Below, piece by piece: positions 7,886-16,681 of a stretch of DNA of 64,000 bases. The first letter of the stretch is position 1. Each line of letters starts with the position of its first letter. Source of the stretch: Rahnella variigena (GTDB lineage Bacteria > Pseudomonadota > Gammaproteobacteria > Enterobacterales > Enterobacteriaceae); contig NZ_NSDJ01000001.1 in assembly GCF_003610915.1 (NCBI RefSeq), positions 4,278,001-4,342,000 on the forward strand. Reading direction: 5' to 3'. The notes beneath the pieces are model-generated. The model worked only from the letters and a program-made list of their open reading frames with translations, ran no database searches and was not told where the DNA came from. Position numbers and translations under genes: made by a program.

Positions 7886-8794
7886 TTAATTAGGACACAG
7901 CAGTGCCAGCTCCGGGTTTTCAGGGAATACCCGCTCGCTGAAAAAGTCGATTAATACCCGAAGTTTCGGTGTCATATAACCGCCCGACGGCCACAAAATA
8001 AAAAAGTCGGCACTGCGTTTCACGTACTCATCCAGCACTGTCACCAGCTGCCCGCGGGCCAGTTCTTTGCGGATACTGAAATCCGGCAGACAGGCGATGC
8101 CCAACCCCTGCAGGGCAAAGCAATGACGCGTTTCTATATTATTGCAAACCATCGAAACCGGCAGCGCTAAATCCTGATATTCCGGCAAAGGCCAGGATTC
8201 GAGTTTTCCGCTATTCGGAAAGCGGAAATGCAGACAACGGTGATCGGCCAGATCATGCGGTTTCGCAGGCCTGCCATACTGCTCAAAGTAAGCCGGTGCG
8301 CCGACCAGCAGATGATGGAAAGTGCCGAGCTTGCGCATCGATAACCGTGAATCAGCCATCTGACCCGTTCGCACCACGGCATCGAAACCTTCTTCCACCA
8401 CGTCAACAATGCGATCGGTGAAATCCAGATCCAGTTCAATGTCGGGATAACGGCGCATAAACTCACCCAGCACCGGCAACAACAGCGTGCTGACCTGCGG
8501 CAAACTCAGCCGCAGCCTGCCGCGCGGACATTCCGACAGTTGCGACAGCTCACTTTCTGCCGCCTCGAGCTCCGCCACAATGCGCCGGCAACGCTCCAGA
8601 AACAGCGAACCTTCCGCCGTCAGCGTCACGCTGCGGGTACTGCGGTGAAACAGCCGCACATTCAGTTTGGTTTCCATCCGCGAAATGCTTTTACCCACCG
8701 CCGACGCGGAAATCCCTAAGATACGCCCGGCGGCGACAAAGCTGCGGGTTTCCGCCACATGCACAAACGTATTCAGGCTGCTAAGACTTTCCAC
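7886..8794 (-). CDS. LysR-family transcriptional regulator
   Basis: 302 residues from the GTG at 8794, chosen because GGAGG lies five bases before it and the protein then begins MESLSSLNTFVHVAE, the usual LysR start; a GTG at 8800 overlaps the ribosome binding site. The N-terminal winged HTH (residues 1-60, RSFVAAGRILGISASAVGKSISRME) is followed by the periplasmic-binding-protein-like effector domain (90-290). The DNA-binding domain resembles the DmlR/YhjC-like LysR subgroup. It faces the MFS gene at 8909 across a 114-bp spacer, the classic arrangement in which a LysR protein controls the divergent gene and itself. Confidence 0.9.
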   Translation of the reverse strand: MESLSSLNTFVHVAETRSFVAAGRILGISASAVGKSISRMETKLNVRLFHRSTRSVTLTAEGSLFLERCRRIVAELEAAESELSQLSECPRGRLRLSLPQVSTLLLPVLGEFMRRYPDIELDLDFTDRIVDVVEEGFDAVVRTGQMADSRLSMRKLGTFHHLLVGAPAYFEQYGRPAKPHDLADHRCLHFRFPNSGKLESWPLPEYQDLALPVSMVCNNIETRHCFALQGLGIACLPDFSIRKELARGQLVTVLDEYVKRSADFFILWPSGGYMTPKLRVLIDFFSERVFPENPELALLCPN

Positions 8795-8908
8795 CCTCAC
8801 CTCCGATTGCGGACATCAGCGTCCGCATACTCTGGAAATCTACCCTACTTTTTCCGCAACAGGGAGTTCTCTATCGTGATTTAACTTTTTCAGAAACTGA
8901 GAGACTCC

Positions 8909-10153
8909 ATGAACACTGCTCTACAAAAATCCCCGCTGCCGCTTTCGGCTTTACTGGCGATGGCGCTGACTGGCTTTATCGCCATCATGACTGAAACCCT
9001 GCCCGCCGGATTACTGCCGCAAATCGCCGACGGTCTGAATGTTTCGCAGGCCATGGCCGGACAGTTAATTACGCTGTATGCCGCCGGTTCGCTGATGGCG
9101 GTGATCCCCCTTGCGGCGCTGACCCGGGGCTGGAACCGCCGCACGGCATTATTGACCGCCATCGTCGGCTTTCTGGTTTTCAACACCCTCACCACTTTTT
9201 CCACGCATTACATGCTGACGCTTGTTGCCCGCTGGATGGCCGGCGCTGCGGCAGGGCTGGCGTGGGGTTTGCTGGCAGGCTATGCGCGGCGGATGGTGCC
9301 GGTTGAGCAACAAGGGCGGGCATTGTCAGTAGCGATGGTCGGCACACCGCTGGCGCTTTCCGTGGGTGTCCCGCTCGGCACCTGGATGGGTTCTTTACTC
9401 GGCTGGCGGATGGCGTTCGGTGTGATGTCAGCGCTCACGCTGTTTCTGGTGGTCTGGGTTATCAAAAAAGTACCGGACTATCCCGGACAGGCCGCCAGTC
9501 AGCGCCAGTCGTTGCTTCATGTGGTGATGATGCCTGGCGTGCGCAGTATTTTACTGGTGATCCTGCTGTGGATGCTGACGCACAATCTGCTCTACACCTA
9601 CATTGTGCCGTTCCTGCACTTATCCGGTCTTAGCGCACGGGCTGACCAGATATTACTGGTCTTCGGCATTGGCGCGCTGGCAGGCATTGGCATCACCGGC
9701 CTGCTGGTTGACCGGCGCTTACGCCAGACTCTGCTGTTCAGCCTTCTGCTGTTCGCACTGATTTCGCTGACGCTGGTGTTTTTCAGTCAGTCTCCGGTGA
9801 TGGTGGTTTTGTGCGTGGCGCTGTGGGGACTGACATTCGGCGGCGCGGCGACCTTACTGCAAACGGCTATCGCAGATGCCACCGGTGAACACGCCGATAT
9901 GGCGCAGTCGATGGTGGTCGTGGCGTGGAATCTGGCGATTGCGGGCGGCGGCTTAACCGGAGGGATTTTGCTGGAAACCGTCGGCGTTAAAACTTTTCCA
10001 CAGACAATGCTGATTCTGCTGGCGGCAGGACTGATTATCGCCTGGCGAGCTAAAAAGCACGGATTCCGTCCCGGTGCCCGTCATGCAAAAACTGCACAAA
10101 ATCCTAGTGAGCAGGAACAGGATCAAAGTTTAGAAACGGCTGGAAAGGTATAA
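8909..10153 (+). CDS. MFS efflux transporter (DHA1 family)
   Basis: 414 residues with twelve hydrophobic spans. The motif-A-like loop between TM2 and TM3 is LAALTRGWNRRTAL, the TM1 segment is ALTGFIAIMTETLPAGLLPQIADGL, and TM5 has the antiporter-type VGTPLALSVGVPLGTWMGSLLGWR (motif C-like). This is the DHA1 drug:H+ antiporter group, near AraJ/SotB/NepI. It should export small toxic compounds or sugars/nucleosides; substrate unknown. The C-terminal 30 residues are unusually long, hydrophilic and Gln/Glu-rich. Control by the divergent LysR gene is likely. Confidence 0.9.
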   Translation: MNTALQKSPLPLSALLAMALTGFIAIMTETLPAGLLPQIADGLNVSQAMAGQLITLYAAGSLMAVIPLAALTRGWNRRTALLTAIVGFLVFNTLTTFSTHYMLTLVARWMAGAAAGLAWGLLAGYARRMVPVEQQGRALSVAMVGTPLALSVGVPLGTWMGSLLGWRMAFGVMSALTLFLVVWVIKKVPDYPGQAASQRQSLLHVVMMPGVRSILLVILLWMLTHNLLYTYIVPFLHLSGLSARADQILLVFGIGALAGIGITGLLVDRRLRQTLLFSLLLFALISLTLVFFSQSPVMVVLCVALWGLTFGGAATLLQTAIADATGEHADMAQSMVVVAWNLAIAGGGLTGGILLETVGVKTFPQTMLILLAAGLIIAWRAKKHGFRPGARHAKTAQNPSEQEQDQSLETAGKV

Positions 10154-10166
10154 TTTCCTAAACCTT

Positions 10167-10207
10167 TCCGGAACCAGATGCCTGAATATCTGCCGGAAGC
10201 CACTTTT
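10167..10207 (+). terminator. possible terminator after the MFS gene
   Basis: TCCGG-CAGAT (10167-10171, 10175-10179) pairs with ATCTG-CCGGA (10188-10197) leaving a 3-base bulge; five Ts follow a few bases later. Confidence 0.4.
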
Positions 10208-10241
10208 TCTGGCAGACTAAAAAACAGGCAAAACAGAAACA

Positions 10242-10400
10242 ATGAGAACAATGGAAGCACGTAATAAAGCCGTTATACTTTTGTCAGTGATTCTCGCCGC
10301 AGCCCTGCTGCTGGCAGCGTTCGAATGGCTGGCAGATCAGGCGGTGCCTGAACTGAAAGAGCAGGTTATTCACTATGTGGATGAACACATGGCGCACTAA
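10242..10400 (+). CDS. 52-residue single-span membrane protein
   Basis: The ATG at 10242 gives MRTMEARNKAVILLSVILAAALLLAAFEWLADQAVPELKEQVIHYVDEHMAH: a basic start, one transmembrane helix (residues 10-28) and an acidic amphipathic tail. An internal ATG at 10251 would shorten it by three residues; neither has a strong ribosome binding site. The next small gene starts 24 bases downstream with a perfect Shine-Dalgarno, so both are probably co-transcribed. Its layout recalls the 45-residue protein at 1306. Function unknown. Confidence 0.5.
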   Translation: MRTMEARNKAVILLSVILAAALLLAAFEWLADQAVPELKEQVIHYVDEHMAH

Positions 10401-10424
10401 AATGCCCTGATGGCAGGAGGAGTT

Positions 10425-10532
10425 ATGGTAACGAAAAGGATGATGACCAAACACTGGAAAATGGTTGTAGTGCTGCTGTGTATCTGTGGCGCATTGATGC
10501 TGTTGCGCTGGGCGGCGATGATCTGGGGGTAA
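10425..10532 (+). CDS. 35-residue single-span membrane protein
   Basis: A perfect AGGAGG (10415-10420) lies four bases before the ATG. The product (MVTKRMMTKHWKMVVVLLCICG...) has a basic N-terminus of about twelve residues and one hydrophobic helix ending in MIWG. It is too short for standard gene calling, but the start signal is among the best in the window. Function unknown; predicted N-in. Confidence 0.55.
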   Translation: MVTKRMMTKHWKMVVVLLCICGALMLLRWAAMIWG

Positions 10533-10655
10533 AGTTTTGCAAATTTGCCCCATAACCACTGGTTAAATAATCAACAACCCGGCCGGCGGGCTTGAAACCT
10601 TCTGCTGCGCAAGCCAGAATATCCTTAGTGTTTTTTAAGAGCCTGCCGCCTGCTT

Positions 10656-10898
10656 ATGAATAACCGCAAACCTCGTCGTCCCCACGGGCGATGGACCTAT
10701 TACATTATGTACGAAGACATTCTGTGGCCCTGCCCGGTTCGCTGGGAGTGGGAAAATGGCTACGGCGGCTGGCTGCCTTTTTATTACTCACCGACGCTGG
10801 AATTTGTCGCAGGCGATCCGGACAAAGCCACCAAAGTGGCGGGCAACAAGGCCCGCACGCTGAGTAAACCGGTCAGAATTCACGCATACGAATACTGA
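10656..10898 (+). CDS. hypothetical protein, Trp/Tyr-rich
   Basis: Eighty residues, soluble, with an unusual aromatic-rich middle (WTYYIMYEDILWPCPVRWEW, GGWLPFYYSPTLEF) and a basic start. No signal peptide or known motif. The ribosome binding site is weak (AAGAG about 16 bases upstream). Codon use matches the neighbours and it fits neatly between the small membrane genes and the convergent recD, so it may be real; the family is not recognised. Confidence 0.45.
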   Translation: MNNRKPRRPHGRWTYYIMYEDILWPCPVRWEWENGYGGWLPFYYSPTLEFVAGDPDKATKVAGNKARTLSKPVRIHAYEY

Positions 10899-10919
10899 TT
10901 GCTTCTCTTCTGCAAAGCC

Positions 10920-12971
10920 TTACTCGCTTTCGATCAATCCGCTGGCACGTAACACCCGCCGCTTCACGGCCTCCGGCAATACCGCATTCACGCCTCCGGC
11001 ACATCCCAGACTGAACCAGTGACGCGCACGTGTGATACCGGTGTAGATCAGCTCGCGGGTTAATATCGGGCTCAGATTTTCCGGCAGCAGCAGCGCGGTA
11101 TGGGTAAATTCCGATCCCTGCGATTTATGCACTGTCATAGCAAACACTGTTTCCACCGACTGCAAACGCCCCGGCATGACCCAGCGGATATCCTGAGTAC
11201 CGTCTCCGGCCAGAAACGCCACCCGCAGCACCGGCACGACTGAACCGTCTGCCAGCCGGTGCGGAATTTCCAGGGTGATGCCGATGTCGCCATTCATCAG
11301 GCGCTGGCTGTAATCATTACGGGTCACCAGTACCGGACGTCCCGGATACCAGCCGACCGAAGCTTTCAGCAATCCTTCTTTATACAAAATTTCAGCGATG
11401 CGCTGATTAAGTCCTTCCACGCCCCAGCGCCCGCCACGTAAGGCACACAGCAACTGAAACTGACTGTAGGCCAGCAGCACTTTGGTCGCCCAGCGGTTGA
11501 AGGCTTCCGGCGGTTCGTCGTCCGCAGGCCGCTCCCTGATCATCACGTTGAGATAATGCTGATAACCGACCGGAGGCTCGGTGCCTTCGCGTTTTGCCGC
11601 CGCAGGAAACTGCGCTGCGCTGCCCTTCACCACCCAGTTGCGCAGTTCGCTGTCATCGTCAGCGCTTAACGTCAGTTGTGCGAGATCGGCATATCCGTGT
11701 TTCCAGACCTGTTTCAGCGCGTTAACGTCCCCGTCGTTGACCGCTTCCGCCAGCTGGCCGATGCCGCTTTGTGCATCAAAACGGTAACTGTGGCGCAGCA
11801 TGACGACCGCCTGATCCATCGCTGTGCCTTGCGGATCCACCAGCGTATCCGGGATCTGCTCACCGGTCGCACTTTGCAGCCAGTCGCGGGTTTGCGGCAG
11901 ATAATGTCCGCCCGCCGCACGCTGGCATAATTCACTCAGCAATGCGCCCGCTTCTACCGACGCCAGCTGATCTTTATCACCGAGCAGGATCAGGCGCGCA
12001 TGATCTGGCAACGCCGCCAGCAGCGCCGCCATCATTTCCAGATCAACCATCGATGCTTCGTCTACCACCAGCACATCCAGCATCAGCGGATTTCCCTGAT
12101 GATGGCGGAAATGGCGGGTATCGGGGCGGCTGCCCAGCAAACGGTGCAGCGTGACCACTTCCGTATTAATACTCTCACGCACATCATTGCCGTTACCGAG
12201 CCCGCTGAGATCCAGCTTAGAGACCGCACCGGCAATCGACTCATTCAGACGCGCCGCCGCCTTACCGGTTGGTGCGGCAAGGCGGATACGCAGCGGCTGG
12301 CCGGAATCCTTCAGCGCCAGTGTTTGCAACAGCGCCAGCAGACGCACCACCGTCGTGGTTTTCCCGGTGCCCGGTCCGCCGGTAATGATGCTGAACGCGT
12401 TGACCGCCGCCAGCGCACAGGCCAGTTTCTGCCAGTTAACGGTGGCAGAATTCACCGCCGGGAATAGTGCCGTCAGCGGTGCCTGTAAGGTTTGCGCCGG
12501 TAATGTGTGCAGGGCACTGCGGGTCAGACGCTGTTCTATCGCCGCGCGCACATTCTGTTCGTACTGCCAGTAACGGCGCAGATACAGGCGCTGCCCGCTC
12601 AGCACCAGCGGAGAATTCCCCTCGCCATGCCCGACCAATGTCGGGTGCGCCAGCGCCGCCAGCCATTCCTGCAAACTCAGGTCGTCCAGCACTGCCGCAG
12701 GGCGGATCACCGCGCCGTCAGCGTGATCGCCTTCCGGTGGCAGCGAGAGTGAAAATGCGCTGTCGTCGAGCGTGGCCTGCAAATCCAGACACACATGTCC
12801 GCGCCCCAGCTGATAGCTGGTCAGTGCGGTCGCCAGCAGTAATAACGGGTGCGCGTCCGGTGCTTCTTTTGCCAGAAACGTCACCAGTGCACGATCCAGT
12901 TCCCGCAGCCAGCCACATTCCACCCAGCTCGCCAGCAGTTGCGCAAGCGCTTCACGGCTGTTGATTTTCAT
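10920..12971 (-). CDS. recD: RecD, exodeoxyribonuclease V alpha chain
   Basis: 683 residues, somewhat longer than E. coli RecD. It is a superfamily-1B 5'-3' helicase: Walker A GGPGTGKT at 198-205, Walker B DEAS at 304-307, and motif VI region with HKSQGSEF at 615-622 and YTGITRAR after it. With RecB and RecC it forms the heterotrimer that unwinds and degrades broken DNA ends and loads RecA at Chi. The ATG overlaps the recB stop by four bases, so translation is coupled. The N-terminal ~110 residues are the RecC-interacting domain. The argA gene that follows recD in E. coli is absent; the region downstream holds small unknown genes. Confidence 0.95.
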   Translation of the reverse strand: MKINSREALAQLLASWVECGWLRELDRALVTFLAKEAPDAHPLLLLATALTSYQLGRGHVCLDLQATLDDSAFSLSLPPEGDHADGAVIRPAAVLDDLSLQEWLAALAHPTLVGHGEGNSPLVLSGQRLYLRRYWQYEQNVRAAIEQRLTRSALHTLPAQTLQAPLTALFPAVNSATVNWQKLACALAAVNAFSIITGGPGTGKTTTVVRLLALLQTLALKDSGQPLRIRLAAPTGKAAARLNESIAGAVSKLDLSGLGNGNDVRESINTEVVTLHRLLGSRPDTRHFRHHQGNPLMLDVLVVDEASMVDLEMMAALLAALPDHARLILLGDKDQLASVEAGALLSELCQRAAGGHYLPQTRDWLQSATGEQIPDTLVDPQGTAMDQAVVMLRHSYRFDAQSGIGQLAEAVNDGDVNALKQVWKHGYADLAQLTLSADDDSELRNWVVKGSAAQFPAAAKREGTEPPVGYQHYLNVMIRERPADDEPPEAFNRWATKVLLAYSQFQLLCALRGGRWGVEGLNQRIAEILYKEGLLKASVGWYPGRPVLVTRNDYSQRLMNGDIGITLEIPHRLADGSVVPVLRVAFLAGDGTQDIRWVMPGRLQSVETVFAMTVHKSQGSEFTHTALLLPENLSPILTRELIYTGITRARHWFSLGCAGGVNAVLPEAVKRRVLRASGLIESE

Positions 12972-15900
12972 GCGTGTTCCTCCGTGCCGCTGAACAGAGC
13001 GTCGAGTTGTTCCATTAAGGCTTTATCCGGTCGCTGAACGCAGACGCCGTTACCCGGCGCGTGGCTGCCGCGCAGGAATAAATAGACTGCGCCGCCGATA
13101 TGCCGGTCGTAATCGTAATCCGGTATGCGGGATTTCAGCAGGCGATGCAGCGCAAACAGATACAGTGAGAACTGCAAGTCATAGCGGTGATCGCGCATGG
13201 ACTGCGTCATATTTTCCTGGTCATAGCCGCTGGCGTCATCACCGAGCCAGTTGGATTTATAATCGAGCACGTAATAACGCCCGTCATGTTCGAACACCAG
13301 ATCGATAAAGCCTTTCAGCATACCGTTGAGGTCTTCCGCCAGTAACGGCGCACGCTCCGCGCCGTCTAGCGTATATTGCTGAACCAGCGTGTCGAGACGT
13401 CGTGTCGGCACCTTTGTCAGCGAGAACCAGAACTCCATTTCAACCTGATACGGCGGCAGTTTTGCCAGCGTAAACGTATTGCCTCCCGGCAGCGGTAAAG
13501 GCTGCGTCAGCATCGCGGTCAGCCAGCCAGTCAGCGGCACAATCCACTTTTCCCAGCCACGCGTATTGCAACGTCGCGCAACCTGATCGGCAATCCTTTC
13601 CGGGTCTGCCGCCAGCGCCGCAAACCCTTCGTCACCCGCCCATTCCAGCAAACCGTGCAGGAAATTACCCGGCGCAGGGCCGCGCGGGAAGGCATACAAA
13701 TTCTCGCCGGTCATAGGCTGCGACAGTTCATGCAGCGGATCCTTCACTGGCTCCTTCGCACTGTTTTGCGTTTTCTGATCTTCCAGATAACTGTCCTGCG
13801 CGGCACTTTCGATTTCTCTCTGCGGCTCGCGGTTCAGGGTCTCCGGCATGATATACGTGCCTGCCGGCGCAATTTGCAGACCGGAGAAACTCGACACCCA
13901 CCAGCGCGGCCCTTTATGCAGACGCAGCGGCGGACGCGGCCCGAGTTCCGGCAATGTCTGCTCGCTGCGATATACCGCGCCGTCAGATACCGGCAACGGC
14001 CACGCGCGGATATGCGCCGTTTCCAGTGCCTGCAAACTGGCAGGAAGCGCCTCAGCATCCATCGCCTCGCCGCCGTTAAGAAGGTCACTGAAAAATAAAT
14101 AACCGGGTGCGCTCTTTTCAAACTCTTTCAGCGGGGCCATGCCCAGCCACAGCGCGTAACGCGAACGGGTCAGCGCCACGTAAAACTTACGCAGGTCTTC
14201 TCCCAGACGCTCGCGGTCAGCCAGCACCAGTTGCTCATCAGATGCACTCAGTGCCACTTCCAGCTCACCTTCAGGCGTATGCCATTTCAGCGGTGAATCC
14301 TGCTTTTTCACGGCGCGGAATGCACAGGCAAAGGGCAGGAATACCAGCGGATATTCCAGACCTTTGGATTTATGCACGGTAACCACTTTCACCAGATCCG
14401 CATCGCTTTCGAGACGCAGTTTGCGGGCATCGCCGCCCTGATGTTCGTCCTGACACTGCTCCGCCAGATAACGGATCAGCGCATGTTCACCATCGAGCTG
14501 CACGCTGGCCTGTTGCAGCAGTTCAGAAAGATGCAGCAAATCAGTCAGCGCGCGTTCGTCACCACGCCCGAGCAGACGGCGCGGCACGTCGAATTCCCAC
14601 ATCAGACGGCGCAGCATCGGCAGAATGCCCTGTTTGCGCCAGCAGGTTCGCAATGCCTGAAACTGCTGAACGTAGCGTTCCCACTCGTTTTCATCCTGAT
14701 TCAGCCGGTCCAGCGCTTCCCAGCTCAGGTTCAGCGAAGGCGTCCCGAGAGCCGCGCGCAGCAGACGATCGTTTTCCGGCGCGGCACAGGCCGCCAGCCA
14801 GTACTGTAATTCGCCTGCCTGCGCACTTTCAAAAATCGATTCTTTATCAGAAAGATACACGCTGCGCACGCCACTTTTCGACAGCGCGAGGCGTATCGCC
14901 GCCGCTTCACGGCCGGTATTCACCAGCACCGCGATATCCCCCGGCATCACCGGTTTTAATATTTCACCAGGCTGACCGAAACCGGCGGAACCCTGCTGGC
15001 CAAGGCGCAGCAACTGGACGATTTTCGCCGCACAGCCTTCTGCCATCAGCTGAACGTATTGCGTTTTAGGCAGCGTTTCCGTCTGATTTTCGGGATACCA
15101 CAATGTCAGCGCAGTGGCTTCGGCATCGTCAATGACCAGCGTGTCGGCTCGTCCTTTGGCTGCTACCGGCAGGAACGGCACCTGATTTTCATCACCCTGA
15201 CGGAAAAGGAAAGCGCCCTCGCCGGCGCGGCGGTTTTCGGCTAATTCGAACACTTCATTAACTGCCGCTACCATGGCGCGGGTGGAACGGAAGTTGGTCG
15301 CCAGCGTGTAGTGGCGACCGCCGGTATCGCGGCGGGCGCGCAGATAGGTATAAATGTCCGCACCACGGAAGGCGTAAATCGCCTGTTTCGGATCGCCGAT
15401 CAGGATCAGCCCCTGCTCCGGCACGTTTTCTGCCACACGATAGACGGTATCAAAAATGCGGTATTGCAGCGGATCGGTGTCCTGGAATTCGTCGATCATC
15501 GCCACCGGAAATTGTGTGCGAATGATCTCCGCCAGCCGCGCACCGTTGTCGCTGCGCAGGGCAGAATCCAGACGGGTCAGTAAATCGTTGAAGCCCATTT
15601 GCGCGCGTTTCTGCTGCTCGAGGTCAAAACGATTTTTTATCCAGCGGCAGGCATGTTGCAGCAAACCGCTGCGCGCATCCGGCAAACTTTCAAGGCGGGA
15701 TTTCAGGGTTTCCATCGCGGTCAGCGCCGGATGCGCAGGCGGTTCGCCCTGCTTCCACGCATCTTTTAATCCCGCATGAGTCAGACGATCCCAGCCTTTG
15801 CCTAAATCAGGTTTAACGTCATCTGTGGTTGCCCAGGTGTACAGCTTTTCCAGCCACGGATTGAAAAATCGCGCCTGAATTTTTTTGCCATCGACCACTT

Positions 15901-16681
15901 TCGCCGCCACTGCGCCTTCCAGCAGGATGCGAAGTTCCTGCGTCCATTGCGGCCAGTCTTGTTTCAGCGCGGCCAGTTCAGCCGCTTTCTGGTTGTTCAC
16001 CGTTTCGACCACGTCGGCTGGCGTCTGCTCTGAGCCAAGCTCTTCAGCGTATTCTAGCAACGGCATCACGCTGCGGTGTAAATCTTCCGGCGCACGCCAC
16101 CAGCCACGCAGCGTGCGGATTTCCTGCTCACTCAGCGGGAAATAGAAACTGCGCCAGTAATCGCGCACCACGTTCATCAGCAGTTCGGTCTGATCGGTTT
16201 CCAGCGTCTGGGTAAACAGGCTGTCGCTGTCGAATGCGTGCTCGCCGAGCATACGGTTACACCAGCCGTGAATGGTGGAAACGGCGGATTCATCCATCCA
16301 TTCCGCCGCCAGTTGCAGCTTACGGGCACAACCCGGCCATTGCTCCGGTGAATATTCCTCGCGCAAATTTTGCAAAAATTCGTCGCTGTCTTTTTCCGCT
16401 TCAGGATTACCTAAAAAATATCCCGCCGCTTGCGACAAGCGCGCACGGATACGGTCACGCAGCTCTTTGGTTGCTGCATCGGTGAAGGTCACCACCAGAA
16501 TTTCCGGCGGCGTCAGCGGACGGCTGAAAGCATTATCCCCGCCGTGCCCGAGCACCAGCCGCACATACAGCGCGGCGATGGTAAAGGTTTTGCCGGTACC
16601 GGCGCTGGCTTCAATCAGGCGGCTGCCTGTCAGCGGAAAACTCAGCACGTTCAGGGTGGATGGCAACGTCTGCTCCGTCAT
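12968..16681 (-). CDS. recB: RecB, exodeoxyribonuclease V beta chain
   Basis: 1237 residues. N-terminal UvrD-like 3'-5' helicase: Walker A ASAGTGKTF at 25-33 and DEFQDTDPLQYR further on. C-terminal RecB nuclease domain with the metal triad Asp1127, Asp1140 and Lys1142 (GFIDLVFEHDGRYYVLDYKS), spaced 13 and 2 as in E. coli D1067/D1080/K1082, so the nuclease should be active. Its start overlaps recC by 4 bp and its end overlaps recD by 4 bp. Parts such as the STIHGWCNRMLGEHAFDS stretch read to me more like pseudomonad-type RecB than E. coli RecB; this is memory-based and should be tested. Confidence 0.95.
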   Translation of the reverse strand: MTEQTLPSTLNVLSFPLTGSRLIEASAGTGKTFTIAALYVRLVLGHGGDNAFSRPLTPPEILVVTFTDAATKELRDRIRARLSQAAGYFLGNPEAEKDSDEFLQNLREEYSPEQWPGCARKLQLAAEWMDESAVSTIHGWCNRMLGEHAFDSDSLFTQTLETDQTELLMNVVRDYWRSFYFPLSEQEIRTLRGWWRAPEDLHRSVMPLLEYAEELGSEQTPADVVETVNNQKAAELAALKQDWPQWTQELRILLEGAVAAKVVDGKKIQARFFNPWLEKLYTWATTDDVKPDLGKGWDRLTHAGLKDAWKQGEPPAHPALTAMETLKSRLESLPDARSGLLQHACRWIKNRFDLEQQKRAQMGFNDLLTRLDSALRSDNGARLAEIIRTQFPVAMIDEFQDTDPLQYRIFDTVYRVAENVPEQGLILIGDPKQAIYAFRGADIYTYLRARRDTGGRHYTLATNFRSTRAMVAAVNEVFELAENRRAGEGAFLFRQGDENQVPFLPVAAKGRADTLVIDDAEATALTLWYPENQTETLPKTQYVQLMAEGCAAKIVQLLRLGQQGSAGFGQPGEILKPVMPGDIAVLVNTGREAAAIRLALSKSGVRSVYLSDKESIFESAQAGELQYWLAACAAPENDRLLRAALGTPSLNLSWEALDRLNQDENEWERYVQQFQALRTCWRKQGILPMLRRLMWEFDVPRRLLGRGDERALTDLLHLSELLQQASVQLDGEHALIRYLAEQCQDEHQGGDARKLRLESDADLVKVVTVHKSKGLEYPLVFLPFACAFRAVKKQDSPLKWHTPEGELEVALSASDEQLVLADRERLGEDLRKFYVALTRSRYALWLGMAPLKEFEKSAPGYLFFSDLLNGGEAMDAEALPASLQALETAHIRAWPLPVSDGAVYRSEQTLPELGPRPPLRLHKGPRWWVSSFSGLQIAPAGTYIMPETLNREPQREIESAAQDSYLEDQKTQNSAKEPVKDPLHELSQPMTGENLYAFPRGPAPGNFLHGLLEWAGDEGFAALAADPERIADQVARRCNTRGWEKWIVPLTGWLTAMLTQPLPLPGGNTFTLAKLPPYQVEMEFWFSLTKVPTRRLDTLVQQYTLDGAERAPLLAEDLNGMLKGFIDLVFEHDGRYYVLDYKSNWLGDDASGYDQENMTQSMRDHRYDLQFSLYLFALHRLLKSRIPDYDYDRHIGGAVYLFLRGSHAPGNGVCVQRPDKALMEQLDALFSGTEEHA

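Noticed and set aside
12000..12467. Open frames on the plus strand across recD, recB and recC
   Set aside because: Mirror frames of high-GC genes; the minus-strand helicase genes carry all motifs.
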